Assembly: GCA_021613375.1 (NCBI GenBank)
Contig: CM038728.1
Coordinates: forward strand, 33,307,407-33,371,406
Origin: Megaleporinus macrocephalus
Lineage: Eukaryota; Chordata; Actinopteri; Characiformes; Anostomidae
Direction of reading: 5' to 3'
Length of the DNA stretch: 64,000 bases
Shown here: in pieces, positions 1 to 11,891 of the stretch
How positions within the stretch are numbered: position 1 is the stretch's first letter
Layout: every line of letters begins with the position of its first letter
Position numbers and translations under genes: made by a program
The notes under the pieces: model-generated
What the model saw: only the letters and a program-made list of their open reading frames with translations
What the model was told of the DNA's origin: nothing
The model's database searches: none

Positions 1-1190
1 CTTTTAAAAGTTAGAAATGCTTTTTTTACAGTGTAAAAAAAATCTAATCTAACTGTAATGATCACAAACTGAGACTTAAAAGAAACTCTTCCCTACAGAC
101 ACCTCAGAACCACATACTCCAACACCAGTGTGGTTAGAATTGGCAGTAGCTGACCAATCAGCAGAGACTGACCACGGTCATGGTTGCGACACCTAAAACA
201 TGTTGAGTTGAATTTAATCCACATGTAACCAGTGAATGTGATATTTGTTCTACTACCTAAAGTAAGTGCATTTGAATTTTTAACCATAAAAAATATATTA
301 TATATATAATAAGTATATATTACCTAATAATTCAAGTGGCTTTCACTGTTTAAAATCAATGACTGACAGTGATCGTTCTGCATCAGATGAATCCAACAGC
401 TGCTGTTTTCCAGCCTGTATCCTGTTGACCAATAGAAACGCACCTGAGTGAATTCCTTATTATGAGTCACACTGAAAGTTAAATATGTTTTGTTTTCTTC
501 TGGGACGTTTGTTTTTGGATCTAAGAATTCCTTCATTACATTAACATCAAGCCGTGTATCCAACAGTAGCTACTAGAGAACATTTTGGTGGACGAAGCCC
601 TGAGTAGAGTTCGGTTTCATATGTATTGGGACGTCTTTTGTACTGGTTTGAAAACGTACTGCGGGCTCAGTCACTTTCTATAAGCCGGCCCTGAGAGCGG
701 CTCTTTAGCTCCTGCAGAGATGTGTAGAAACTCCGTTCTGATGAATCACGGTTCTCTCTGCAGAGCCCTCAGATAAGCTTCGCAGTGGGAGGCTGAGTTC
801 ATAACTCCAAAATAATTTATGAAGAGCTTCAGTATTAACGTCCTCGCTGGCTGTGAAGCGCTGGCTTTGATGGAAAAGGACAAAATAAAGGTTTTTAACT
901 TTAACGCACGTTATTGTGGCTGTTTTTTAAACGCCGGTCAGTTCGGAACGTTTCTGTTGGTCCGGTCGTCATGAAAGGTTCACACAGTGTGAAGGACAGC
1001 TGGAGTTTTGAGATGATTAAGGTTGGCAGGGCTTTGATGTTCCTGCTTGCATATAAAAGCTTCACAGGAAGCTTCCGCTGGTTCCTGGTGGTGTCCGATA
1101 GTCAGTAATGGTGTTCTAAATGCAATTGATTGCTTCCTACTGGGACATGAAGGTGGAAGAACCTGGAGGTCTCAAATGACAGTCTGCTGA
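1..1190. other. spacer, no gene recognised
   Basis: Mixed-composition sequence with a short AT-rich patch near 285-325. Open frames here are short and overlap on both strands without any recognisable protein pattern. I see no element ends and no tandem array. Confidence 0.6.
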
Positions 1191-1685
1191 CACCTCCACT
1201 CTGTTCTTCACACACTTCCTCCATCTCCTCCACACTGTTCTTCACACACTTCCTCCGTCTCCTCCACACTGTTCTTCACACACTGCCTCCATCTCCTCCA
1301 CTCTGTTCTTCACACACTGCCTCCACCACCTCCACTCTCTTCTTCACCTCCATCTCCTCCACTCTGTTCTTCACACACTGCCTCCACCACCTCCACTCTC
1401 TTCTTCACCTCCATCTCCTCCACTCTGTTCTTCACACACTGCCTCCACCACCTCCACTATGTTCTTCATGCACTGCCTCCATCTTCTCCACTTTGTTTTT
1501 CGCCTCTTTCTCCTCCACTCTGTTCTTCACCCCCATTTCTTCCACTCTGTTCCTCACCTCCATCACCTCCACTTTGTTCTTCACCCTCATCTCCTCCACT
1601 GTGTTCTTCACGCACTGCCTCCATCTCCTCCACTCTTTTCCTCACCTCCAGCTCCTCCACTCTGTTCCTCACCTTCATCTCCATG
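1191..1685. repeat. minisatellite, 34-bp unit, pyrimidine-rich
   Basis: The unit begins CTGTTCTTCACACACTTCCT and continues with TCC/ATC-rich bases. Its first copies start at 1201, 1235, 1269 and 1303, exactly 34 bp apart. Later copies carry insertions such as CCACCACCTCCACTCTCTTC, which makes a longer compound unit. The open frames over it on both strands (about 80 codons) are repeat artefacts. Confidence 0.85.
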
Positions 1686-3007
1686 CACTGGAATGACGTA
1701 AGTGAAAACAACCTATAGCTTTGTTGCTTTGTTAGACGGCTGAGAGCTTCAGTGGTCCCGAGTACAGTTACGGCGCTGGGAGAACCGGGCTTTTAAGCAT
1801 TCCATGTAGATCCGTAGGGAAAAGACACCGGAACGGTTTCTCTCCGTGCTCAGAACCACTCGACCCTGCGGTGGAAAAGAGGCCAGGACAAGCGTGAAAA
1901 CACCCTTTGTTTACAATTTCAACCTCTGAGTCACGCTGGCTGAAAAGCGGTGTCGAGTTTTATTGTCCCGCCTTAAACATACGAATAAATAAACATCTTC
2001 AAAGCAGGTCAGACTCGCGGAGCGCCGCTCCAGCTCAAGGAGGAGTGAATGAAGGAACTGCCACAGTCAAAGGATCCTGGTGGAGAAAAGGCCATTGATT
2101 CCGCGCAGGGAATTTTATGCGGCTTTGTATCCAGGAAAATATTCTCCTGGGTGGCTGAAGAAGAAGAAGAAGAAGAAGAAGAAGAAGAAGAGGGCGATGA
2201 AGAAGAAGGGAAAAAAACTTTCCAGCCGTCTTCAAAGTCTGCTCTTTGCCGGCGTGGCTGTGTTGTCCCTCGTGACTCGCTCACCCTGCCGCCCTCTTTA
2301 TTGTTATCTCTGAACTCTTCGGCCCCCAAAGATAATTTAGTCGCGCTCAAAGCTATCACGGCCCCCGAACTTCAGAGGCTCATCTGATGTGAGCCGGAGT
2401 CGTGGTGAGGAATGCTAAAGCAGCTACCGAGCGGAGATCTGTCAGATTCCTGAACTGTAACAGACGCTTTCTAAACACTCAGGGTTTCATTACTGCTCAG
2501 TCTGTTGGGGTCTTCTGCGCTGTGGCACGACCCTCACGTGGCGAAAGGTGAGCAGCATTCCCGGCACGTCTGGAAACAAGTCCAAAACAAAACCAGTAGA
2601 GAATCTACCCTCCATCATCCATACCGCGCATCCCAACTGGTGCCTGTCCCAGCGGGTACTTGGGGAAAAAAGCAGGTCAGCATTCCATCACAGGGCAGAT
2701 TCACACCTTGGAGCAAATTCCAACTTTGTCCAGCGGGCCTGACCGCACGTCTGTACAGAGAACATGTACACTGCACACAGAGGGGTCACCCGCTCGGGGC
2801 ATTACACCCAGACAGCTCTTGCTGTGAGACCCTGTGTTCCCCGCTGTGCCACTGTGCCGCCCCAGTACAGCCTAAGAAGGGTTGTTTCAACTGATCATCG
2901 TAAATATCAAACATTTAATTAAATAATAAAGATGAAAATCAATTTTCTGGCAATTTAATTGCCATCATTGAATTTTGTGATGATAACCTTTACCCATTTT
3001 CTTTCTG
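1686..3007. other. spacer with a short GAA microsatellite
   Basis: Apparently unique sequence. A GAA/AAG trinucleotide run lies at about 2157-2192 and reads as poly-Glu or poly-Lys in open frames on the plus strand. I see no splice-supported exon or known domain. The 129-codon frame at 2505-2894 resembles nothing I recognise. Confidence 0.55.
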
Positions 3008-3167
3008 GATAGATTGATAGATGGTTGGTTGGTTGGTTGGTTAGATAGATTGATAGATGGTTGGTTGGTTGGTTAGATAGATGGATAGATGGTTGGTTGG
3101 TTAGATAGATGGATAGATGGATGTATAGATAGATGGTTGGTTAGATGGATAGATGGTTGGTTGGTTG

Positions 3168-3206
<39 letters not shown>

Positions 3207-3339
3207 GGTTGCTTGGTTGGTTAGATAGATTGATAGATGGTTGCTTGGTTAGATAGATGGATAGATGGTTGGTTGGTTAGATAGATGGATAGATGGATGT
3301 ATAGATAGATGGTTGGTTAGATGGATAGATGGTTGGTTG

Positions 3340-3394
<55 letters not shown>

Positions 3395-3543
3395 TGATAG
3401 ATGGTTGGTTGGTTGGTTAGATAGATGGATAGATGGTTGGTTGGTTGGTTAGATAGATGGATAGATGGTTGGTTGGTTAGATAGATGGATAGATGGATGT
3501 ATAGATAGATGGTTGGTTAGATGGATAGATGGTTGGTTGGTTG

Positions 3544-3622
<79 letters not shown>

Positions 3623-3814
3623 GGTTGCTTGGTTGGTTAGATAGATTGATAGATGGTTGCTTGGTTAGATAGATGGATAGATGGTTGGTTGGTTAGATAG
3701 ATGGATAGATGGATGTATAGATAGATGGTTGGTTAGATGGATAGATGGTTGGTTGGTTAGATAGATGGATAGATGGATGTATAGATAGATGGTTGGTTAG
3801 ATGGATAGATGGTT

Positions 3815-3905
<91 letters not shown>

Positions 3906-4027
3906 GGTTGGTTGGTTGTTTAGATAGATGGTTGGTTGGTTAGATAGATTGATAGATGGTTGGTTAGATAGATGGATAGATGGTTGGTTGGTTGGTTAGA
4001 TGGATAGATGGATGGATGGATAGATAT

Positions 4028-4113
<86 letters not shown>

Positions 4114-4305
4114 GGTTGCTTGGTTGGTTAGATAGATTGATAGATGGTTGCTTGGTTAGATAGATGGATAGATGGTTGGTTGGTTAGATAGATGGATAGA
4201 TGGATGTATAGATAGATGGTTGGTTAGATGGATAGATGGTTGGTTGGTTAGATAGATGGATAGATGGATGTATAGATAGATGGTTGGTTAGATGGATAGA
4301 TGGTT

Positions 4306-4368
<63 letters not shown>

Positions 4369-4506
4369 GGTTGGTTGGTTGTTTAGATAGATGGTTGGTT
4401 GGTTAGATAGATTGATAGATGGTTGGTTAGATAGATGGATAGATGGTTGGTTGGTTGGTTAGATGGATAGATGGATGGATGGATAGATAGATAGATGGAT
4501 GGTTGT
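3008..4506. repeat. compound GATA / GGTT / GATG tetranucleotide array
   Basis: About 1.5 kb made of GATA runs (up to about 20 units) alternating with GGTT and GATG blocks. A longer block with GGTTGCTTGG variants recurs near 3205, 3623 and 4112, so there is higher-order duplication on top of the 4-bp period. It contains no gene. Confidence 0.95.
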
Positions 4507-4973
4507 TTGCATCTCCCAATGACATTACACCCACATGTTCACAACACACCAATCACACATCACTTCCTTGTTCTGCTTCCCCAGAGTATTGAACACACAC
4601 ACCTGATACTCATTAGACACACACACTATAGAAACATCACTCTCTCTCTTTCATTGCAAAGTTTTGCCAAACCCAGTTTGCAGTCCTCAGTGGTCGTTCC
4701 TTGCCTTCATGTTTGATCTCTGGTTCCGACTTACTTTGATTCTGACTCTCTCTTTCTCGTTGATCTCTACTGGTTCAGTTTGTTTGTATTTTTTGACTTT
4801 CCTGGTTCCGACTACTCTTCTGTTCTCTCAACCCCTCTCTTGCTATCCTTGACTACGATCTTGTGTTGCCTGTTTATTGTGTTTGTTGTTGTGTTGCTGT
4901 TTTGTTGGATTGCTAATTCTGTTAACAAATCCAATCTGACTTTTAGCGCGTCGTGCCAAGTTCTTTGTTTTTG
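4507..4973. other. spacer between GATA arrays
   Basis: Unique-looking pyrimidine-biased sequence of about 470 bases. Overlapping 62-73 codon frames are present, but none has a recognisable pattern. The GATA array resumes directly at its right edge. Confidence 0.5.
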
Positions 4974-5094
4974 ACAGATAGATAGATAGATAGATAGATA
5001 GATGATTATATAGATAGATAGATAGATAGATAGATAGATGATTATATAGATAGATAGATAGATAGATAGATGATTATATAGATAGATAGATAGG
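4974..5094. repeat. GATA array interrupted by GATTATATA
   Basis: Short runs of GATA are separated at regular intervals by GATTATATA, giving a unit of about 40 bp. It is a second, smaller GATA block 470 bp downstream of the main one. Confidence 0.9.
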
Positions 5095-5127
5095 AGTTTG
5101 CTGAACATCTAATTCATCATACTTAAA

Positions 5128-5723
5128 GGGTGTGTCTCAAATCCTACTGATCTCCTACATAGGCAGCATTTTACTTCATGGTATGCGCTCCCGACATGTA
5201 GACTGTCCCAATTCTTACATACCTTAAACATGCTGTCTACTGAGAAACCTTATTTAGACCTGATTGAAGAAGTATTGAACTCTTTCTCAGCCACTAAGAC
5301 AATCCCATGATGCACCGCAGGCTAATCTACGAGCAGTGAAGTGGTTTTAAAATGTGAGTTATTTTGATTCTCTCTGGAGTTTTAATGTGTTTCTGGTCAT
5401 ATAATCACACAGAACAGTATTTTATTATCAACTCTGTAACGAGTCCTTCACCATTTACACTTTATACTCCAGACATTAGCATTTATGCTAGCAGATTTTT
5501 AAGCCTCGGGCTGTTGTTTTGGATGCCGGCCGGTAGCTTAGCAACCAGATAAACCACCGGTGGCGTACTGCAGTGGGCGGAACAAACCGTGACGCAGTCT
5601 CTCTCTAACTAGAGCATCTCAGTAATCTGTTTTATGAGGAGAGATGAGGAGAGAACGCTGCTACTTACACAGCTGCTACCTAGACAGCCTACTTCCACAC
5701 TCACTAGGATTTGGGACACACCC
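5128..5723. mobile_element. 596-bp non-autonomous inverted-repeat element (MITE-like)
   Basis: The ends are inverted: the left end reads GGGTGTGTCTCAAATCCTAC and the right end, reverse complemented, reads GGGTGTGTCCCAAATCCTAG. About 19 of the first 21 bases agree. The interior has no transposase-like frame. Sequences beginning GGGTGTGTCCCAAAT are, from memory, a widespread short DNA-element family in fish. I could not define a target-site duplication, so the superfamily is left open. Confidence 0.7.
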
Positions 5724-6563
5724 CGTATGTGTTGGTGTTGTTTGTTACCTAGAAACATGTCTTGCTGTGGCTGAAAAGTTAATTCACTATATGTTAAAAC
5801 TTTTGTTGGATCAACTAAATTAACAAGTTCACCCCGTCTTCAGTCCCTTCAGTCTCCCAGTGTCTGTGTCCAGATCAGAACATCGGGAATTTGATGGGTT
5901 GGATGGCCTGTCCCGTCACCATAGCTACTGCTATAAACCTGTAAGTGGACCAGGTAGAGGCATGTGGACACTGGATCAGCTAGACTGGTGGACTGGATCC
6001 ATATAACCTGTAAAAGATCCGAGAGTAAAACTTCCAAAGCTCCTAAATAACAAACTCACCCGTAAATACAAAGCTGTTATTCAGACTTTCAGGTTAAAGT
6101 TCTCAGAGATTCAGGCTCCTTAAACGAGTGTGAGTATCAGAGAGTCTCTTAAATAAATAAACAGATAAATAAAAAGTAAACAAACAAACAAGTCAGTCAG
6201 TCAGTCAGCCGGTGGGCTGGAGGCCGGAGGGTACGGTGGTGAGGGATCAGCCAGCGGCGTGAAGGATCCGCATATGGAAGACATTTCCGCCTGGTGTTTG
6301 TGATCAGCCGTCGGGTTGAGTGGAGCGGCGTTCCTGTCGCTGCCGTGATCGCCGGAGGTTTGATCCGTGCGGTTGGAAGCGTCTCGTTTCCAGAAAGATT
6401 CTCCGGCTCTCTCAAAACACATTCCCAAACAGACCATCACCGTCCGCCGCGGTTACCGGCAGAGCCGCCTGACAGGAAAGACGATCCGGACCGGATTTAT
6501 ATAGTGGAGTGGAGTAAACTCCCCGTCCCCATCACTTCATACTGGAGCCTACTGCACTTCTCA

Positions 6564-6565
<2 letters not shown>
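5724..6565. other. spacer, no gene recognised
   Basis: Unique-looking sequence with A-rich AAATAAATAAAC stretches near 6145-6195 and a short GTCA run at about 6191-6208. The interval 6220-6480 is GC-richer with several CpG. A 145-codon plus-strand frame starts at 6294, but it runs into the CT/TA repeat and is not credible as a gene. Confidence 0.5.

Positions 6566-6643
<78 letters not shown>
6566..6643. repeat. TC microsatellite joined to TA microsatellite
   Basis: A pure TC run (about 6566-6597) passes directly into a TA run (about 6597-6643). Confidence 0.95.
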
Positions 6644-6647
<4 letters not shown>

Positions 6648-8403
6648 CTCACTATCACTCTGTTTCTCTCTTTATCTTCTTATTTCCCCAAATTAATTTA
6701 TCTCTCTTTCTCTATTTCTGTTTCTTTTTAGCTCTCCATGTCTGTCTTTATCTCTCTATTTCTCTCTCTTCTTATTTCTCCCTATAAATTTAAAATTTTA
6801 GAGAGCTCAATCTCACTATCACTTTCTCTCTCTCTATTTCTCTCTGTTTTTAGCTTTCCATGTCTGTCTCTATCTCTCTATTTATCCCTCTGTTTCTCTC
6901 TTTCTTCTTATTTCTCACTATGTATGTATCTCTCTCCATCTCTTTCTCCATATCTCTCTATGTCTCTATATCTCTCGCTCTCTCTCTCTCTCTATTTATT
7001 TTTATTTGTCTCCTTAGTTCTCTCTGTTTGTCTCTCTCTCTCTACTTCTCTTTATCTTTCTTTCTCTATTCCTCTTTCTGTCTCTCTCTGTGTTTCACTC
7101 TCATTTTATATTTTTCAGTTTTTTTAATCTCTCTCTTGATATTTCTATTTGTCTATTTATCTCTCTCCTCTCTCTCTCTCCTTATTTATCTTTCTCTTTC
7201 TTTCCCTCAATTTCTTGTTCTCGTATCACTGTATCTTTCCCTCCCTCCATCTCTCTCTTTCGTATCTTATTTATTTTCTTTCCTCCTTCTCTCTATATTC
7301 TCTCTCACTCGCTCTTGCTCTCTCCCTCCCTCTCCTTGTTTTCTTTCTTCTTCTTCTATTCTTTCTTTTCTTTTTTTCTCTACTATCATTTTAGACTCTT
7401 TCTCTCTATCTCTTTCTCTTTATTCTCTCTGTTTACTCTTTTTTCCTCTCCATCTTTGTCTATCACTTTCATTTCCTTTTTCGTTCTACTCTCTCTCTCT
7501 CTCTCTCTCTCTCCTTTTCATTCTCTCTGCTCTCTCTGTCTCCCACTCTGTTTCTCTATCTCTCTTTCTCTCTTCACTTTATCACTTTTTTCCTCACTTT
7601 GTTTTTTTCTTTCATTCTTTTTTCTTTCATTTTCTCCCTCTCTTGTTTTGCTTTCTATTTATGTACTCTCTCTCTCTTTATTTATCTCGATCTTTCTTTC
7701 CCTCTATTCGCTTGCTCCCTTGCTGTGTATATATCTCACTCACTCTTTCTCAGTTTCTTTCTCTCCTGCTCTTGTTATCACTCTGTTTTGCCACTTTCTC
7801 TCCCCCTCTCTCTATCTCTCTCTCTTATTTATTTTCTTTCCTCCCTCTATTTCTATATTCTCGCTCTCTCTTCTCCTCTTTTCATCTCTCTCTTGTTCTG
7901 TCCTTCTCTCCTTTCTTTCCCTCTCACTCTCTCCCCCAACTCTCTCTTTTTCTCTCTACTGTCATTCTGTACTCTTTCTCTCTCTCTTTCTCTTTATTCT
8001 CTCTATTTTTTTCCTCTCCATCTTTTTGTCTATATCGCTCTTGTTTCCTTTTTTCGTCTATTCTTTCTCTCTTTCATTTTTTTATTCTCTCTACTCTCTT
8101 TGTCTGCCATTCATTTTCTCTATCACTCTTTCTCTGTTCACTTTATTGCAGTTTTTTTCTCACTTCATTTTTTCTTTCACTTTTTTCTTTTTTTCATTCT
8201 CTCGCTCTCTCTTGGTTTTTTTGCTTTCTTCTTATGTACCCTCTCTCTCTCTCTCTCTCATTTTCATTCCCTCTACTCTCTCCGTCTCCCACTCTTTATT
8301 TGCTATCTCTCTTTCTCTGTTCACTTTATCACTGTCTTTTTCTTTCACTCTTTCTCTTTTTTCTTTCATTCTCTTCCACTCTCTTGTTGTTTTACTTTCT
8401 ATT

Positions 8404-8448
<45 letters not shown>

Positions 8449-8457
8449 TATATTTCT
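6644..8457. repeat. 1.8-kb pyrimidine-rich (TCTC/TTTC) tract
   Basis: The plus strand is overwhelmingly T and C for about 1.8 kb, with only scattered A or G. It has the texture TCTCTC, TTTCTTTC, TTATTT and CTCTCTGT. All three plus-strand frames stay open for hundreds of codons, with products almost entirely Ser, Leu and Phe. That is expected for a tract lacking TAA/TAG/TGA and argues against coding. Such homopurine-homopyrimidine tracts can form triplex (H-DNA) structures. Confidence 0.95.
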
Positions 8458-8773
8458 ATTTCTATTATAACTTGTAATGTGTATGAAGCCGGTGGGTCGT
8501 GTGAAGCTGGTCTGGTTGTTGTTTACTGTTTGGTTTTTATCAGATTTAATATATTATTTTTACTCTGCGTTATGAGGCGACACCACTTACTGAAATAAAC
8601 CAACGCTAACACGCAGAACTTAATTCTGCAATTTCCCACATACCGCTAATTAGCCGCCGTCGTCAACGAGCAACCAGAGGAGATGAAACAAACATACAAA
8701 CAGACATTTCTACATTTCTACAAACATAAACTACATTTCTGTACAGAAGCTGTTTCCACAAGTGCAACCTTTA

Positions 8774-8774
<1 letters not shown>
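8458..8774. other. spacer
   Basis: About 320 bases of unique-looking sequence between the pyrimidine tract and the dinucleotide run that precedes the Tc1 element. Nothing is recognised. Confidence 0.5.

Positions 8775-8816
<42 letters not shown>
8775..8816. repeat. CA then TA dinucleotide run at a Tc1 insertion site
   Basis: A short CACACA run becomes TATATA and ends in the TA that borders the left end of the Tc1/mariner element. Together with the TA run at 10040 it suggests insertion into a long TA microsatellite. Confidence 0.9.
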
Positions 8817-8819
<3 letters not shown>

Positions 8820-10037
8820 GGCTTGGACAATGAAACTGAAACACCTGTCATTTTAGTGTGGAAGGTTTCGTGGCTAAATTGGACCAGTCTGGTGTCCAAT
8901 CTTCATTAATTGCACCAGTAAGAGCAGAGTCTGAAGTTCAGTTAGCAGGTAAGATCACAGTTTATATTACAATAACACAACATTATGGGACATACCAGAG
9001 TTCAAAAGAGGACAAATTGTAGGTGCACGTCTTGCTGGTGCATCTGTAACCAATACAGCAAGACTTTGTGATGTATCAAGAGCCACGGTATCCAGGGTAA
9101 CGTCAGCATACCACCAAGAAGGACCAACCACATCCAACAGGATTAACTGTGGACGTGAGAGGAAGCTGTCTGAAAGGGATGTTGGGTTCTAACCCGGATT
9201 GTATCCAAAAAACATAAAACCACGGCTGAACAAATCACAGCAGAATTAAATGTGCACCTCAGCTTCCTGTTTCCACCAGAACTGTCCGTCAGGAGCTCCA
9301 CAGGGTCAATATACACGGCCGGGCTGCTATAGACAAACCTTTGGTCACTCGTGCCAATGACAAACGCCGGTTTTAATGGTGCAAGGAGTGCAAATCTTGA
9401 TCTGTGGACAATGTGAAACATGTATTGTTCTCTGATGATCCACCTTTACTGTTTTCCCCACATCCGGGAGAGTTACGGTGTGATGAAGCCCCAAAGAAGC
9501 GTACCACCCAGACTGTTGCATGCCCTGAGTGAAGCATGGGGGTGGATCAGTGATGGTTTGGACCAAATACTTGTGCTAGATGGGCGCGTCACTGCCAAGG
9601 ACTACCGAACCATTCTGGAGGACCATGTACATCCAATGGTTCAAACATTGTATCCTGAAGGCGGTGCCGTGTATCAGGATGACAATGCACCAATACACAC
9701 AGCAAGACTGGAGAAAGATGGTTTGATGAACGTGAAAGTGAAGTTGAACATCTCCCATGGCCTGCACAGTCACCAGATCTAAATATTATTGATCCACTTT
9801 GGGGTGTTTTGGAGGAGCGAGTCAGGAAACGTTTTCCTCCACCAGCATCACATAGTGACCTGAACACTGTCCTGCAAGAAGAATGGTTTAAAATCCCTCT
9901 GACCACTGTGCAGGACTTGTATATGTCGTTCCCAAGACCAACTGATGCTGTATTGGCCGCAAAAGGAGGCCCTACACCATACTAATCAATTATTGTGGTC
10001 TAAAACCAGGAGTTTCAGTCTCTTTGTCCAACCCCTG
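8817..10037 (+). mobile_element. Tc1/mariner transposon with both ends, inactivated
   Basis: This 1,221-bp element has near-perfect terminal inverted repeats. The left end reads CAGGGCTTGGACAATGAAAC and the right end, reverse complemented, reads CAGGGGTTGGACAAAGAGAC. TA lies on each side, as expected for Tc1/mariner target duplication. The interior carries one transposase gene on the plus strand, broken by frameshifts and a stop. The element sits inside a TA microsatellite, with TA runs on both sides. Size, ends, target and coding content all agree. Confidence 0.93.
8986..9985 (+). pseudogene. Tc1/mariner transposase pseudogene (DDE type)
   Basis: Normally such a protein binds the terminal repeats and cuts and pastes the element. 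An N-terminal helix-turn-helix region reads DIPEFKRGQIVGARLAG then LCDVSRATVSRV, in one frame up to a TAA at 9190-9192. After it the reading moves to another frame (KTTAEQITAELN). The catalytic domain is split between two frames: LFSDDP near 9425, VYQDDNAPIHTA near 9680, then VEHLPWPAQSPDLNIIDPLW near 9740-9800. The C-terminus ends KGGPTPY with stop at 9983-9985. The third acidic residue is Asp (NIIDPLW) where relatives usually have Glu. Allowing for the frameshifts, about 36 residues separate the second and third acidic positions, closer to the DD36E type than to DD34E. The gene is clearly dead. Confidence 0.92.
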
Positions 10038-10039
10038 TA

Positions 10040-10043
10040 TATG

Positions 10044-10096
<53 letters not shown>

Positions 10097-10108
10097 GTAT
10101 ATATATAT
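10040..10108. repeat. TA microsatellite
   Basis: A TA run with small interruptions (GTATGTA, TTTATA, TGTATA), directly right of the Tc1 element. Confidence 0.95.
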
Positions 10109-11503
10109 AGTAGTTGGGGGGCCAGAGTCAGAGGGGTCTGGGAGTCAGAGGTATTTGGAGCTGTATCTGGACTACAAGTGGGCTGGGCCTAGTGAATAAC
10201 AGCAGAGCTAAATTGAAATATTTGAATAAAGCCCGCGCGGGTGGCCCGTGTCAGTATGCAAATCAGCCGCGCTCGGCTGCAATCAGTCGTGACAGAGCAG
10301 AGCGGGAAAACTTTACGCTGTAACACTCGGGAAACTGCATGTGTCTAAATGAGTGGAGCCCACACACATTCCTGGAGCAGCAGCTCCCTATTTTTGGTGC
10401 CTCGTCTTTTCTGTAGATCCAGAAATATGCACACTTTCCTCCATCACTGCTGTTTCTGTTACTGAGCCGCCGCTCACTGTGTTGACTGGCTAATGAGCAA
10501 TTTGGAGCTCAGCTGCACAACGAGGCTGCATCTCTTTACGATCACCGTAGAGATTCTCACCGCGATGTGATGTACCTGGTCGGTCCACATGAGGCGATCA
10601 GATCAAAGCCTATGGTATAAGAATGTACCTCCAGTCTGATTTCAGACTATATACAATGAAAACAGAAGCTATTGTTTTTTTTAGGGGATGTTTATAAGCA
10701 CGCAGCTGGAAATGAGGTCCAAATGAGATGTGAGAGGATGAAGAACCTCACCTTGTTTGGGTTTTAGATTGTGTTCCTAAATGTTAACCTTTTAAATGAA
10801 GGTTCTACTCCGTCAAACTAAAGGTGTTCCAAATGGGGTAATAGAAGATCCACTTTTAAAGCATGGAATTGTGTGAGGAACCTTGATGTGAAGGTTCTAC
10901 AACAGATTTCGCGCTACTCTGTAGAAGTAGTCCTGAGGATGAACCTTTTCAGGGTTGCAAATGGTCACTAAGCAGTGAAACCACCTCCGCACGACCTGCT
11001 GATAATAAACTGATATTCAGTTTATTTATTTATTTTTATGTGTATTTCCTTTTACCATTCTTTAATTGAATTTTTTTTATTACTCTATTACTATTATTAT
11101 TAGTATCATTATTATTTTATTATGACTTTTATTTTTTTATTATTATTTCTTTTACTATTTTATGTTTTACTACTATATTCATATTTACTTTTATTTACTT
11201 TTATTTATTTTTATCTTTGTCTTATTCCTGATTTTAGTTTCTTTTAGTCTTTTTTAGTCTCTGTTCTTTTTGGGTTTTTTTATATTTTAAGTACTCATTA
11301 AAATTAATTTTCATTTATTTTCAATCCCTTTTTGTTTAATAATTGTAATGCTCGGTGACATTGTAAATGAAGGTATCCCTCAATGTGAAAATGAGTGAAA
11401 ATAAAGGTTGATTGATTGATTGATTGAAACCCACTGTGTTTAGGGGGACCAGTTGAACCAACCCATGCCATGTATATATATATATACATATCTCTGAAGG
11501 CCA
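10109..11503. other. spacer, AT-rich in its right half
   Basis: The left part is unique-looking. The interval 10720-10965 shows scattered GAACC/GGTTC words of the same kind as the repeat at 14.8-15.5 kb. From about 11010 to 11340 the sequence is low-complexity T/A-rich (TTTATTT, ATTATT). A short TTGA run lies near 11408-11427 and a short TATATA near 11473. No gene is seen. Confidence 0.5.
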
Positions 11504-11891
11504 GTAGGGCTGTGTATTGGTAAGAACTTGGCGATACAATATGTATCGTGATACAGCAGTCACGATTAAATATGTCACGTTACTGCAAGCAAAGTAATAT
11601 ACTGTGATTTTTCAAATCCTACTAGTAAAACACACCACTATATGAACCGGTTTGTCAATAGCATGGCGCCCTTGTGCTGCTTGTTAATGTTGGAGTGGAG
11701 CTGAAAATGGACTACAGCACTGTCATCTAGTGGTCAGACGTTTAATTATAACACACACTGATTCACTATCTGGCAAGAATCTGTGTTTCATACTATATCC
11801 ATACTGTGTTTTTGAGAATCAATACAATATCACTAAACATAATATCCTGATAATCAATATTTTGATATTTTCTTACACCCCTACAGGCCAA
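11504..11891. mobile_element. probable short non-autonomous DNA element (hAT-like MITE)
   Basis: It begins near CAGTAGGGCTGTGTATTGG, continues with GCGATACAATATGTATCGTG, and ends with TTGATATTTTCTTACACCCC. Reverse complemented, that end starts TGTAGGGGTGTAAG. The ends match loosely (TAGGG-TGT), and ATCG/GATA-rich inner sequence is typical, from memory, of a common fish element. There is no transposase. I could not confirm a target duplication, so class and exact ends are uncertain. Confidence 0.45.

Noticed and set aside
2049..2387. Acidic poly-Glu frame (112 codons)
   Set aside because: The Glu run is a GAA microsatellite, and the same bases give poly-Lys and poly-Leu in other frames.
6860..8598. 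Open frames of 502 and 536 codons in the CT-rich tract
   Set aside because: All three plus frames are open because the tract lacks stop codons. The products are almost only Ser, Leu and Phe, and no gene context exists.
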